Source: Hinthialibacter sp964556895 (GTDB lineage Bacteria > Hinthialibacterota > Hinthialibacteria > Hinthialibacterales > Hinthialibacteraceae). Taken from it: a stretch of DNA of 60,659 nt. The notes under the pieces are model-generated. The model had not been told where the DNA came from, ran no database searches, and worked only from the letters and a program-made list of their open reading frames with translations. Shown one piece after another: positions 35,925-44,096 of the stretch (position 1 is its first letter; each line of letters begins with the position of its first letter). A program made the position numbers and the translations under genes. The stretch spans positions 1 to 60,659 of the forward strand of contig CAZKYC010000014.1 of assembly GCA_964556895.1 (NCBI GenBank), written 5' to 3'.

Positions 35925-37577
35925 CTACAACAGACGAAAGGCTTGCCGGGATTCATACAAATCAGGCAAATCGTTTTCATAGAGTACCACATCGCCCGAT
36001 TGGACAAATTGGTTTAAAAACTCCCGGGCTTCATTCAAAGATTGAAATGTCTTGATTCGGTCTGCTTCGATGTTCTGCTGTTGAATCGCTTCTAAAAAAC
36101 AGGGCGCGCGCTGGGGAGCGATGATGCATACCAGGTCGCAATAATCAGCGATCTTTGGCGCCAGGCGCTGGTGTTCTTCGTCTTCGCGCTCGCCTAGTTC
36201 GACCATGCCTGGAGTAACGAGTATTTTGCGTTGACCCGGCAAGACGTTTAGCACATCAAGCGCGTTGTCGAAGCCAGTCGGGTTTGAATTGTAGGCGTCA
36301 TCAACAAGGGTAACGCCGCCGGGCGCCTTTTGAACGACCAGCCTGTGGTCAATCGAAGGCATGGTCTTCAGCGCAGCAATCGCAGTGATTGGCGCTACGC
36401 CGAATTTCATTGCTGTGAGAAACGCTCCCGTCGCGTTTATCGCCTGGTGAAGCCCATAAATTGGTACCGTAACCTGATGAGTTTGACCGTCATATTCGAT
36501 GCAACACTGAATGCCGTCCGCTGTCAGTTCATACTGTGAGAGGCGGCAATCTAAGTGCCCGTTCTCGGTGGATGTCCCATAGAAATACGCTTTTGCTTGG
36601 CTCCGTTCCGCCATTCGCCGACAAAAAGGGTTGTCGCCGTTTAATACGACAAAACCGTCTTCAGGCAACGCTTCAGGGAGCTCTGACTTGGCTTCGAAGA
36701 TGGCTTCTTGAGATTTAAAGCGCTCATAATGGGCAAACCCGACCGTTGTTACGATTCCAACCTTGGGTGGGGTAAAGTTGCAGAGCCGTTTGATTGAACC
36801 GACGCTATACGCTCCCATTTCGACGATAAAAAATTCGTGGTCGCGAGTGAGTTTCTCTCGAATAATGCGGGCGATTCCCATCACGGTGTTGACGCTGCCC
36901 GGGGTGGCTAGCGTAGGAGAATGTGCATTCAAAATATGAGCGAGTATCTGCTTAATCGAGGTTTTTCCGTAACTGCCTGTGATTCCGATCACTTTTGGGT
37001 TTTTGTCAAGCAAAATCGCTTGCGCCTCGTTGTAGAATTTTCTCTGCGTGGCGAATTCAAATGGCGTGAGTAGCCAATTCGACGCCACAATAAAGATTGG
37101 AACTGTTATGAAGACAACTGCACTAAACAAAAGCGTAGAAGGAAGATAGGGAAGGGTGCAATACTGGTTCATTGAGGAAGCAAAGTAGGTTGATGAAACA
37201 ACCAAGGCCAAAACCTCAAGACAAAAGGCGATAGTGAAAATTCGAGTGGCGCGGCCGGTCATCACCAGCGGCTTTTTGGTGTTGGCGGGGCGGTTGCTGA
37301 TGCCTGCGATGCCAATCACTAAAGCAAACATGCATGACGCCAACATGAAAAGCAAGTAGGATTCGGGAAGTAGATAGAGACTGATGAGCGTGAATATCAG
37401 CGCTAAGAATGTAGCGCGTCGTTCATACGAGTTGCTGCTTACCCACCAATAGAGAAACCGCTTGGCGTCGTATTCTTCTTGTTGAAAGAAGTGCAAGAAC
37501 CGCTTAGTTACCGTCCATGAGGCGACGCCAACCCCCACGATCAGGGCAATCCAGCCGATCCAATTGTATGAGATCAT
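35925..37577 (-). CDS. murF: Membrane-anchored MurF-type ligase
   Basis: 550 residues. MurF adds D-Ala-D-Ala to the UDP-MurNAc-tripeptide with ATP. The Mur ligase core has the P-loop GITGSYGKTS (about 198-207), FIVEMGAYSVGSIKRL, TTVGFAHYERFKSQE, the hallmark DDAYNSNPTGF and a C-terminal domain with VTPGMVELG. Unlike ordinary MurF, the first 190 residues are four to six hydrophobic segments (about 5-22, 55-92, 112-132 and 147-170), which would tether the enzyme to the inner membrane; comparable N-terminal membrane domains occur in some Mur ligase family proteins. ddl follows directly and the alpha/beta hydrolase gene overlaps its start by 4 bases. Role as the cell's only MurF is inferred. Confidence 0.85.
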   Translation of the reverse strand: MISYNWIGWIALIVGVGVASWTVTKRFLHFFQQEEYDAKRFLYWWVSSNSYERRATFLALIFTLISLYLLPESYLLFMLASCMFALVIGIAGISNRPANTKKPLVMTGRATRIFTIAFCLEVLALVVSSTYFASSMNQYCTLPYLPSTLLFSAVVFITVPIFIVASNWLLTPFEFATQRKFYNEAQAILLDKNPKVIGITGSYGKTSIKQILAHILNAHSPTLATPGSVNTVMGIARIIREKLTRDHEFFIVEMGAYSVGSIKRLCNFTPPKVGIVTTVGFAHYERFKSQEAIFEAKSELPEALPEDGFVVLNGDNPFCRRMAERSQAKAYFYGTSTENGHLDCRLSQYELTADGIQCCIEYDGQTHQVTVPIYGLHQAINATGAFLTAMKFGVAPITAIAALKTMPSIDHRLVVQKAPGGVTLVDDAYNSNPTGFDNALDVLNVLPGQRKILVTPGMVELGEREDEEHQRLAPKIADYCDLVCIIAPQRAPCFLEAIQQQNIEADRIKTFQSLNEAREFLNQFVQSGDVVLYENDLPDLYESRQAFRLL

Positions 37578-38401
37578 GTCGACAGCCTTTTCAGAAAAGC
37601 GGTGATGTGATGTTCCAACTGGTGGCGTCCGCGTGATACGATCGAGTAGTGGTCAAGCCCGGGTAACTCTACATACTTCGCGTTTGGAAATTGTTGTTCC
37701 ATTCTTCGGCCAAATTCGGGCGGCGTCTCTGTGTCACCGTCCCCATACAGTATCAAAACCGGGGTCGAAATCGAAGAAAGCATCGGCTCAAGGTCTTCGT
37801 TAACGACTTTTATGAGAGTTTCACGCATCTCGCCTGCATCTATATAGTCTCGCGAGGCGATTTTTGAATACAGCGACTGTTTGACCGACTCGCCCAACTT
37901 GCTTGGCAACAACGCTCTCGCTGTCTTTGCCGCAGTTTGAATGGCGCGTATACGCATTTTTTTGAAGAAAGGTACATCTCGCTTCAGGCCTGCTGAAGCG
38001 ATCAGAACAAGGCCTTTAATACGCTCTGGATGCTTTGATGCGAGCCGAATCGCGATGCGTCCGCCAAACGAATGGCCTATGATTACACATTGGTCTACCT
38101 TCAATTCATTAAGAAACAACAAAACACACTCGGCGTAGTCAATCGTGCTCCAAGAGGTTGGCGGAGGGGGAGAGCAGCCAAAGCCGGGCATGTCAAGGGA
38201 TATATGCCGACCGGAATGTGATATGGATTCAATAACAGGATCGAAAAATGAGCGGTTGGCGCCCCAACCGTGGAGGTAGACAATCGCGTCGCCAGATCCA
38301 GTGTCTGAATAAGCGAGCGGAGCGTCAAATTTGCCCCATTGAACGGTAATATTCTCGGAATGACGGCTAGAATCATTCACGCAAACGCCCTCAACTGACA
38401 A
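37574..38401 (-). CDS. Alpha/beta hydrolase
   Basis: 275 residues with the alpha/beta hydrolase fold: YLHGWGANRSFFDPV (oxyanion HG), the nucleophile elbow GHSFGGRIAIRLA with the active serine, an acid in LILYGDGDTETPPEFG and the His in LPGLDHYSIV. There is no signal peptide, so it is cytoplasmic. Substrate cannot be deduced from sequence. Its stop shares ATGA with the start of the murF gene, so hydrolase, MurF and Ddl are translationally linked; a role in peptidoglycan precursor handling is possible but unproven. Confidence 0.9.
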   Translation of the reverse strand: MSVEGVCVNDSSRHSENITVQWGKFDAPLAYSDTGSGDAIVYLHGWGANRSFFDPVIESISHSGRHISLDMPGFGCSPPPPTSWSTIDYAECVLLFLNELKVDQCVIIGHSFGGRIAIRLASKHPERIKGLVLIASAGLKRDVPFFKKMRIRAIQTAAKTARALLPSKLGESVKQSLYSKIASRDYIDAGEMRETLIKVVNEDLEPMLSSISTPVLILYGDGDTETPPEFGRRMEQQFPNAKYVELPGLDHYSIVSRGRHQLEHHITAFLKRLST

Positions 38402-38480
38402 GACCTATATTATACACAGAGTTACTTAATAATAACGGTGTTGTCCGTTTTTTCAGAGGGGAAGTTCAAACAGAAAATGG

Positions 38481-39179
38481 TTAGAATGTTTCTTCAGGGA
38501 CAAAACTCTCAAATTCACCACGGAACGAACCGTAATCACCGTCGCTATAGAGACCGTTTGTTGGGCTATAAACCGTCATGGGCTGGGTCATAGCGCTTTG
38601 ACCAAATACCGTTAAGAGCCGACGGCGAATCATCAGTTGTGAATCATTTGTCAGTGGGTATAAGCTCAGCAACGAATCGGCTCGGTCTGGGCCAAGGCTG
38701 TAGAGGCCGATTCCGTGAATGGTCGGAATATCATTGGTCACAAAATTTTTGTAGTTCACAAAGACAAACCCATGTTGGTTGTCTGTCTCGCCCGCAAAAA
38801 ACGACGTAATCGACGGACGGCGGGTTTCGAGGGTTTCATCTTCAGGCGAACGCTGGAACGGGTCGGCTGAGGCTACGCTAGAGACGTATTGGCCTTGTTC
38901 TAAAACTCTAAGGTCAATCATCGAATCATACGATATACTGAGCGGGTAATGACCGCGATCCATATAGAAGGTTTGGGCCGCGTCGCCATAGGCTTTCATC
39001 TCGGCTTTAGAAGCCGTCATGTCCGCACGAACTTTCATGTCAGAAAAGCGGGGAACGGCAATGGTGGTCAAGATGCCAATCACAGCCAAAACGACCATCA
39101 GTTCAACAAGGGTAAACCCCTGTTTGAGCCTGTTCGAGCCAATAGAATGATATTTACGCGCGTTCAAATGCATAATCAT
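38481..39179 (-). CDS. Type II secretion pseudopilin-like protein (3)
   Basis: 232 residues with a longer leader (about 19 residues, basic) ending KQG before FTLVELMVVLAVIGILTT, Glu at +5. The helix continues VPRFSDMKVRADMTASKAEMKAYGDA. Compared with pseudopilins 1 and 2 the N-terminal helix is of another subtype, but the C-terminal domain keeps SLGPD and YSPTNGLYSDGD, the same closing pattern. ATGs at 39179 and 39173 are both possible. It is separated by about 80 bases from the downstream alpha/beta hydrolase gene on the same strand and is divergent from the sigma factor gene. No secretion-machine gene is near. Confidence 0.88.
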   Translation of the reverse strand: MIMHLNARKYHSIGSNRLKQGFTLVELMVVLAVIGILTTIAVPRFSDMKVRADMTASKAEMKAYGDAAQTFYMDRGHYPLSISYDSMIDLRVLEQGQYVSSVASADPFQRSPEDETLETRRPSITSFFAGETDNQHGFVFVNYKNFVTNDIPTIHGIGLYSLGPDRADSLLSLYPLTNDSQLMIRRRLLTVFGQSAMTQPMTVYSPTNGLYSDGDYGSFRGEFESFVPEETF

Positions 39180-39333
39180 CCCAATACGTTTCCCATTACA
39201 ATGATCTTATTATAGTATAACTAAAATGAGTAAACAAGCATTTTGTAATAAAAATTTGTATTTTTTTTCAATATGAAGCTTTTTTATGCTTCCCAGCGTC
39301 TAAAATGATGAAATCAATAGAAGGGGAACTCGG

Positions 39334-39999
39334 ATGACGGCTGCAATGGACAGGATAGAGGCGACGGTCAAAAAACAAGACGCCTCAGTCCAAACGACTC
39401 AACCAGAAGATCAAGAGTTGATACTTCTGATTGAACGCGCTCAAGACGGTTGTGAGCAGTCCATTGAAGCCTTGTTCAACCGATACTTCTTCAGAGTTTC
39501 CTCCTTCGTCAGGAGGTATGTAGATGCACACGAGGTGGAAGACGTCGCGCAAGAGACATTGATCAAGGTCTTCCGAAATTTGGGCAACATTAAAAAAGCG
39601 CAAGCATTTGAAGGATATTTGTTTCAAACGGCCAAAAACAGTTGTATCAGCTGGCTGCGAAAGAAAAAACGAATGCGCTCAATGCTCGATATCGTATGGC
39701 ATGCAGCGACAAATTGGCAGAACCCAAGTTCTGACCATGAACCGCAACGCGCCGCCGCGATTGACGCACTGATGGAGCAATTGCCCGATGTCAGCCAGAA
39801 ATACTTGCATTTGTTTTATGTTGAAAAGCGTTCGCGGGCTGAGATTGCTGCAGCGATGAACGAGTCAACTTCATCCGCATACAGAAAATTGGCTGGCGCC
39901 AAGGCCAATTTGCTCGAAGCCGCGAAGCGCATGAATGTCAAAATCGTATTCACCGGCAGACATGATATGTCTGTACAAGAAATAGAGGCGAAGTTATGA
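39334..39999 (+). CDS. ECF RNA polymerase sigma factor
   Basis: 221 residues. Region 2 is LIERAQDGCEQSIEALFNRYFFRV..VRRYVDAHEVEDVAQETLIKVFRNL, in the usual ECF form. Region 4 is DALMEQLPDVSQKYLHLFYVEKRSRAEIAAAMNESTSSAYRKLAGAKANL, a helix-turn-helix. The protein begins with about 25 non-conserved residues, and an ATG at 39334 has GAAGGGG 10 bases upstream. The FecR-type gene starts inside its stop codon (ATGA overlap), which makes the pair a likely sigma/anti-sigma unit. Its target promoters are not visible here. Confidence 0.93.
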   Translation: MTAAMDRIEATVKKQDASVQTTQPEDQELILLIERAQDGCEQSIEALFNRYFFRVSSFVRRYVDAHEVEDVAQETLIKVFRNLGNIKKAQAFEGYLFQTAKNSCISWLRKKKRMRSMLDIVWHAATNWQNPSSDHEPQRAAAIDALMEQLPDVSQKYLHLFYVEKRSRAEIAAAMNESTSSAYRKLAGAKANLLEAAKRMNVKIVFTGRHDMSVQEIEAKL

Positions 40000-40847
40000 A
40001 GTTGAAACCTGAAATGCTGTTGCTCTACAAAGAAGGACGGCTGTCTCACGATGAAAAGCGTGAAGTCGAAGCCGTCCTCGCGAACCAACCCAATGCGGAG
40101 CGCACCCTGGACGAATTTGACCAACTGGGCGAGTCGCTTGAGAGTTGGGGCCAAGTCAACCGGGTGCGCGCCAATGTGTTAAAAGCGGTCAAACAAGAAA
40201 GCGCTCAGCCAAAAGTAATTCAATTGCCGCAATTCAGAGGCGCTGCGTTTCCGACTGCCGTCGCGGCGTGTTTTTTGGCTGCGCTCACAGGCTTGTTCTT
40301 TATGATGCAAGACCAGGGCGCTGGCTTTACGGAATTGAACCGGCAAGGGTCGGTATTGATTTCTCAGCTTTCGTCTAATCAACACCAAATCGAAATAGAC
40401 CAAGATAGTTATTTATCAATCAAGATGGCTGACCAAAAATCGTATACAGAGTTTGCGCCCAATACCATCGCGACCATCACTGGCGCGCGCAGCGTGAACA
40501 TCAAACAAGGCAGCATCTGGAACGAAGTCGGCAAATCAGACGACGAGCAGTTTACCGTCAAAACTCAACATGGAACCGTCATCGTATTAGGGACGCAATT
40601 TGAAGTCGAAGTTGATGGCCAACAAACCACTGTTAGTTTGTTAGAGGGCAAGGTCAAACTGGTACACGCCGATGGCAGCGAACAGATACTGGAACCAAAC
40701 CAGCAAGGCGTGATGAAACCAGCGTCAACCATTCAACTTGCTCAAATTACAGCCGATGATATTGCTAGTTGGCGCGGGCAGTTTATCGGAAAGGGTTTAA
40801 ATACCAAAGCAATACACGATGGATTACAGGCAACCAAAAATCGCTAA
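39996..40847 (+). CDS. FecR-domain transmembrane protein (putative anti-sigma)
   Basis: 283 residues: a cytoplasmic N-terminal helical part of about 75 residues, one membrane helix (TAVAACFLAALTGLFFM, about 90-105) and a periplasmic FecR domain. The FecR domain shows the strings QDSYLSIKMADQKSYTEFAPNTIATI, VNIKQGSIWNEVGK, DEQFTVKTQHGTVIVLGTQFEVEVDGQQTTVSLLEGKVKL and LEPNQQGVM. FecR proteins transmit an outer signal to an ECF sigma factor. Here no TonB receptor gene is attached; instead a secreted propeller-like protein follows, its start codon lying 29 bases inside this gene. Confidence 0.9.
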   Translation: MKLKPEMLLLYKEGRLSHDEKREVEAVLANQPNAERTLDEFDQLGESLESWGQVNRVRANVLKAVKQESAQPKVIQLPQFRGAAFPTAVAACFLAALTGLFFMMQDQGAGFTELNRQGSVLISQLSSNQHQIEIDQDSYLSIKMADQKSYTEFAPNTIATITGARSVNIKQGSIWNEVGKSDDEQFTVKTQHGTVIVLGTQFEVEVDGQQTTVSLLEGKVKLVHADGSEQILEPNQQGVMKPASTIQLAQITADDIASWRGQFIGKGLNTKAIHDGLQATKNR

Positions 40848-42738
40848 ACGCGATTCTCTTCTCAATGCTCTTTTCTTTTTCAGAGGCCTCCGCCTTTATA
40901 GAGGGGCCTTATTTTTCTTTTTAGCGGTAATCTGTATTCCCATTTCAAATGGTGAGACGCCCTTTGTCGAATCCGTCCAGTCTCATGTGAGGTTAGAAAA
41001 CCTGTTGACAGGCATGATCGAATGGCCTGACGGCTCGATTGTCGTTGCCGAAAACGATTCCGGCGAAATTTCTCGTATCCGATCCAACAGACTTTTTTCC
41101 ACCGTTCGAATCGAAACACTAATGTCAGGCTTTACAGACCCAATCGGTTTGGCGTTAGACTCTGAAGGACGCTTGCTCGTCGGAGAACGTAAAACCGGAA
41201 GAGTCATCGCCGTCGGCAATAACCAACGTGAGATCCTATTTCGTAACCTGACTGACCTGGCGTCTATTCGTACGGGCTCACTGAACACCATTTACTACAC
41301 CGAAATGGAACCAGGCCGTATTTCACGCTACAACACTCGAAATAACACACATCTGTTGATACAAGACGGGTTGCTGTACCCCAGTGATTCATTTATTTTT
41401 GGCCGCAGCTTGATGGCATCGGAATTGGTTGATCGCGCCGGGATCTCAGGCCGCGTTACGATGGAACCTATCGCCGCTGACCAAGACCCGATTCCGCTGC
41501 CGCCTATTTTTAAGTGGCGAATTGAAAACCAATTAATCGACCCATTGCGGTTTGTCAGCGACCCGCTTAGTAATTCACATGCGTTGGTCAGTGTTCGCCA
41601 TTTAGAGCGCACAGTTGCTGGTATTCAATCTGCTGGCGGAATCTATCGAATCAACTTAATCAATGGCGATATTGAAAGTTTATTTGTGGGTGACTTATAT
41701 GGCCCGACCGATATGGTAGCGAACGAAGATGGGTGTTTTGTCTTAGAAGAATACGCCGAACGGATTCGCTTCATTGATTGGGAGGGCAAAAAAACTGTGC
41801 TTTGGGACGGCCTCGGCGCCCCCAGCGCGTTTACCATCATTCCCAACCAAATCAACCGCTATCTCATCGCTGAAACCGTTCCTCACGCGGCGATTTCGTC
41901 AATTGTTGCACAAACCGTCCGGCCCACCACGATCCCCGTTGAATATGAATCAGAATCCATCGGCGGGATTCTCGCGACATCAGAACTGTACGCCTCGATT
42001 ACCAGCACAGGTGAAATCATTACCGTAAATGACGATGGCTCGTATGACCTTCTGACCAACCAACTTTTCGCGCCAGGAAAACTCACTCGCGGCGCCGGAA
42101 ACGCAATCTGGGCGTATGATTTGATTGGCGACATCGTCAAAATAGACGCCAATACCGGACGTATTATTCAATCCGCGGGCGGGGCGCAGATCAGCGTCTC
42201 TGATTTTGATATCGAAATCAGAGGACCCATTGAAACGTTGTATGTTATCGACAGGTTGGGCGATATCTGGCGCCACAACACATTGCGAAATGTGTTTTCA
42301 CCCGTCTCAATTCAGTCATTAGATTTCATTGATACTATTCACTCTCAATTGCCCCCTGTGTTTACTCGCGTCCCTGGCGAAGGCTTTATCATTGCGATGA
42401 ACGACGTTGACGGCAGCATCGTCTGGGTTGATGATGATGGCGAACAAGAGGTGATTCACACCGGTTTTAACGAAATTGTTCAATTAGAAGCTGAATCCCG
42501 TTTGAATATCACGGCGCTCTCTAACCGCGGATGGTTGAGAACCATTCGAATCGCCTTCCAAAGTGAGATTCCACAACCGACGCAGGCACCGGTTCCACCA
42601 ACGCCAACGTTGACGCCGATACCGACGCCGACACCGACGCCACGATTTCCTGACACTCCATCTCCAAGCCCGTTGTTTCCGACTCCGACCCCAACCAACG
42701 TGACTTCAGTAAATGACTGGAAGATATACGACAATTAG
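40819..42738 (+). CDS. Secreted propeller-like protein with Thr/Pro tail
   Basis: 639 residues. A 30-residue basic lead is followed by the signal segment GALFFFLAVICIPISNGE. The body repeats short beta strings of NHL/SMP-30 type (MIEWPDGSIVVAENDSGEIS, GLALDSEGRLLVGERKTGRV, GPTDMVANEDGCFVLEEYAE, IWAYDLIGDIVKIDANTGRI), consistent with one or two beta-propellers. The C-terminal 60 residues are Thr/Pro-rich (PPTPTLTPIPTPTPTP) and end VTSVNDWKIYDN, with no sorting signal I know. The start codon overlaps the FecR gene. A terminator-like hairpin lies inside the first 100 bases of the coding region. Function unknown; probably the sigma/FecR-linked surface protein. Confidence 0.72.
   Translation: MDYRQPKIAKRDSLLNALFFFRGLRLYRGALFFFLAVICIPISNGETPFVESVQSHVRLENLLTGMIEWPDGSIVVAENDSGEISRIRSNRLFSTVRIETLMSGFTDPIGLALDSEGRLLVGERKTGRVIAVGNNQREILFRNLTDLASIRTGSLNTIYYTEMEPGRISRYNTRNNTHLLIQDGLLYPSDSFIFGRSLMASELVDRAGISGRVTMEPIAADQDPIPLPPIFKWRIENQLIDPLRFVSDPLSNSHALVSVRHLERTVAGIQSAGGIYRINLINGDIESLFVGDLYGPTDMVANEDGCFVLEEYAERIRFIDWEGKKTVLWDGLGAPSAFTIIPNQINRYLIAETVPHAAISSIVAQTVRPTTIPVEYESESIGGILATSELYASITSTGEIITVNDDGSYDLLTNQLFAPGKLTRGAGNAIWAYDLIGDIVKIDANTGRIIQSAGGAQISVSDFDIEIRGPIETLYVIDRLGDIWRHNTLRNVFSPVSIQSLDFIDTIHSQLPPVFTRVPGEGFIIAMNDVDGSIVWVDDDGEQEVIHTGFNEIVQLEAESRLNITALSNRGWLRTIRIAFQSEIPQPTQAPVPPTPTLTPIPTPTPTPRFPDTPSPSPLFPTPTPTNVTSVNDWKIYDN
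40882..40926 (+). terminator. Terminator-like hairpin inside the start of a gene
   Basis: AGGCCTC (40884-40890) and GAGGGGCCT (from 40901) pair as a stem of 7 or 8 bp with a loop of about 12, followed by TTATTTTTCTTTTTAG. It lies 35 bases after the FecR stop and about 65 bases inside the propeller-like gene. It could limit read-through from the sigma/FecR genes. Confidence 0.45.
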
Positions 42739-42763
42739 ACGTTTTTAATTGATCACTTCATCA

Positions 42764-42791
42764 GTCATGGAAACAACTCTGCTTACTTGAT
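42764..42791 (+). repeat. Half copy of the palindromic element
   Basis: GTCATGGAAACAACTCTGCT followed by TACTTGAT matches the left arm of the dispersed element (GGCATGGGTACAACTCTGCT then CGCTTCAG) over 28 positions with seven differences. No right arm follows; A/T-rich sequence takes its place. It looks like a truncated remnant in the 213-bp gap before the DUF5666-like gene. Confidence 0.5.
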
Positions 42792-42840
42792 TTAAAAATT
42801 AATAAAAAAACTGATTTCCACTCAATAAAACCAGCCTTTA

Positions 42841-42910
42841 CTCGTTTTAGTAAATACCAGAAGCTTTACGGGCTTTCTAAACGTCTTACAGGGTGAAAGC
42901 CCAAAACGAG
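42841..42910 (+). promoter_or_regulatory. Candidate structured RNA leader (three-way junction)
   Basis: Three stems nest without gaps. P1 pairs CTCGTTTT (42841-42848) with AAAACGAG (42903-42910); P2 pairs GTAAA (42850-42854) with TTTAC (42865-42869); P3 pairs GGGCTTTC (42870-42877) with GAAAGCCC (42895-42902). All stems are perfect. A 10-bp palindrome GATGCGCATC abuts the end. The start codon of the DUF5666-like gene is 42 bases further. An alternative fold is a GGGT-GAAA-GCCC hairpin, whose context (ACAGGG, CTAAACC) loosely recalls a c-di-GMP-I riboswitch, but the rest of that aptamer is missing. Identity unknown. Confidence 0.4.
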
Positions 42911-42951
42911 ATGCGCATCTAAACCAATTAGACTATGGAGGAATTAACAGA

Positions 42952-43845
42952 ATGAAAGGTTATCAATCTCGAAGTGTGTTTGTCGTCAGTTTTTCGATGC
43001 TGACAGCGTTTGCCATTCTGGCGGCTGATGGAATTCAAGCCCAGGTCATTTATTTGGGACCGCAGCGAAACCAAGAAGTTGATACTGATGAGCGAAATAG
43101 AGGCATAGACCGCCCTGAGCGCCCAGGACGCTCTCAACGGCCTGAAACACCGGGCCGCCAAGGCCGCCCTAAGATTGTTGTGCCCGACGTAGACGGTGAA
43201 GTGGGCGACGGAGATGCGGTCGAGCGTCCTAACATCTGGGCGTTCTTTAGCCCGCGGTCGACCATTCGCGGTACGGTCGAACGCGTCGCGGGCGCGACAT
43301 TCAGCCTGTTAGGCGGTGAAGTGATCATCGACGCCTCTGACGCGCGAATTCAATACCCCTGGTGGTGGAAATACCATACTGACGAGCCAGGGCTTGTTGA
43401 TGAAAATGAAACGCCAGAACCCCCGGAAATTATCTCTGGACTGAAAGCCAAGGTCACAGGCGAACCAAGCGAAGATGGAACCTTCAAAGCGAAGCAGGTT
43501 CGTTTATATGAGCCTGTTGGTGATGGTTCGATCAGCGGCGTCGTACAGCGCGCTAGCGCTGAACTGCAGGTATTCGTCGTCGCAGGCCAGACCATTCATT
43601 TTGATGACGAGACGGTCTTTATTCATCGCCGCCACAAACTACCAAACCGTAATCAAGATGATGTCAACCAAGACCCAGAGGTTGAAAAGCCAAGCATAGA
43701 TGTCAAGCAGTATGTCACAGCGATTGTCGACGTCGAAACCGTTGAACAAGATGAAACTTCGGTTGATGCGAGTAACGACACTCTCTTGAAAGCCAAGTTT
43801 GTGGTAGTCACCAAGCGCCCCGACATACGGCGCCTTAGACCCTAG
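42952..43845 (+). CDS. Secreted DUF5666-like protein
   Basis: 297 residues with a Sec signal (SMLTAFAILAADGIQAQ). Next comes a low-complexity Arg/Pro/Gly segment (about 40-70; RPERPGRSQRPETPGRQGRP). Two similar beta units follow: RGTVERVAGATFSLLGGEVIIDASDARI and SGVVQRASAELQVFVVAGQTIHFDDETVF, the DUF5666 pattern of an OB-like exported domain. The last 80 residues resemble a third, weaker unit. Function is not known. A GGAGGA ribosome site is 10 bases upstream, and a structured leader precedes it. It is monocistronic, closed by a strong terminator. Confidence 0.75.
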   Translation: MKGYQSRSVFVVSFSMLTAFAILAADGIQAQVIYLGPQRNQEVDTDERNRGIDRPERPGRSQRPETPGRQGRPKIVVPDVDGEVGDGDAVERPNIWAFFSPRSTIRGTVERVAGATFSLLGGEVIIDASDARIQYPWWWKYHTDEPGLVDENETPEPPEIISGLKAKVTGEPSEDGTFKAKQVRLYEPVGDGSISGVVQRASAELQVFVVAGQTIHFDDETVFIHRRHKLPNRNQDDVNQDPEVEKPSIDVKQYVTAIVDVETVEQDETSVDASNDTLLKAKFVVVTKRPDIRRLRP

Positions 43846-43869
43846 CGCCGTTTTGACCCATCGCATTTC

Positions 43870-43909
43870 GAGGCCGGGCGCGAGTTTTCTCGCCCGGCCT
43901 CACGTTTTA
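43870..43909 (+). terminator. Rho-independent terminator after the DUF5666-like gene
   Basis: GAGGCCGGGCG (43870-43880) and CGCCCGGCCTC (43891-43901) form a perfect 11-bp stem, followed by ACGTTTTA. It separates this gene from the cobalamin riboswitch 30 bases later. Confidence 0.85.
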
Positions 43910-43930
43910 TACCATGTTCTCATATAATGA

Positions 43931-44079
43931 ACTTGCGGTTCGCAATAGCGAAACAAGGGAAGCCGGTGAGAATCCGGCGCGGTCCCGCCACTGTAATCGG
44001 TCAGGCTGTTTCGATCCACTGTCATCGCGATGGGAAGGGAAACAGATAACGGCCGTAAGCCAGGAGACCTGCCGCGAGC
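43931..44079 (+). promoter_or_regulatory. Cobalamin riboswitch
   Basis: The conserved core is present: GGGAAGCCGGTGAGAATCCG, then GCGGTCCCGCCACTGTAA and, at 44058-44073, the B12 box AGCCAGGAGACCTGCC. Closing stem P1 can pair CTTGCGG (43932-43938) with CCGCGAG (44072-44078). It precedes btuF-btuD-btuC, so B12 excess should shut off B12 uptake. A TATAAT at 43923-43928 is a tempting -10 box but would place the RNA start inside P1, so the true promoter may differ. Confidence 0.95.
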
Positions 44080-44096
44080 ACTGACGCTACCTCTTC

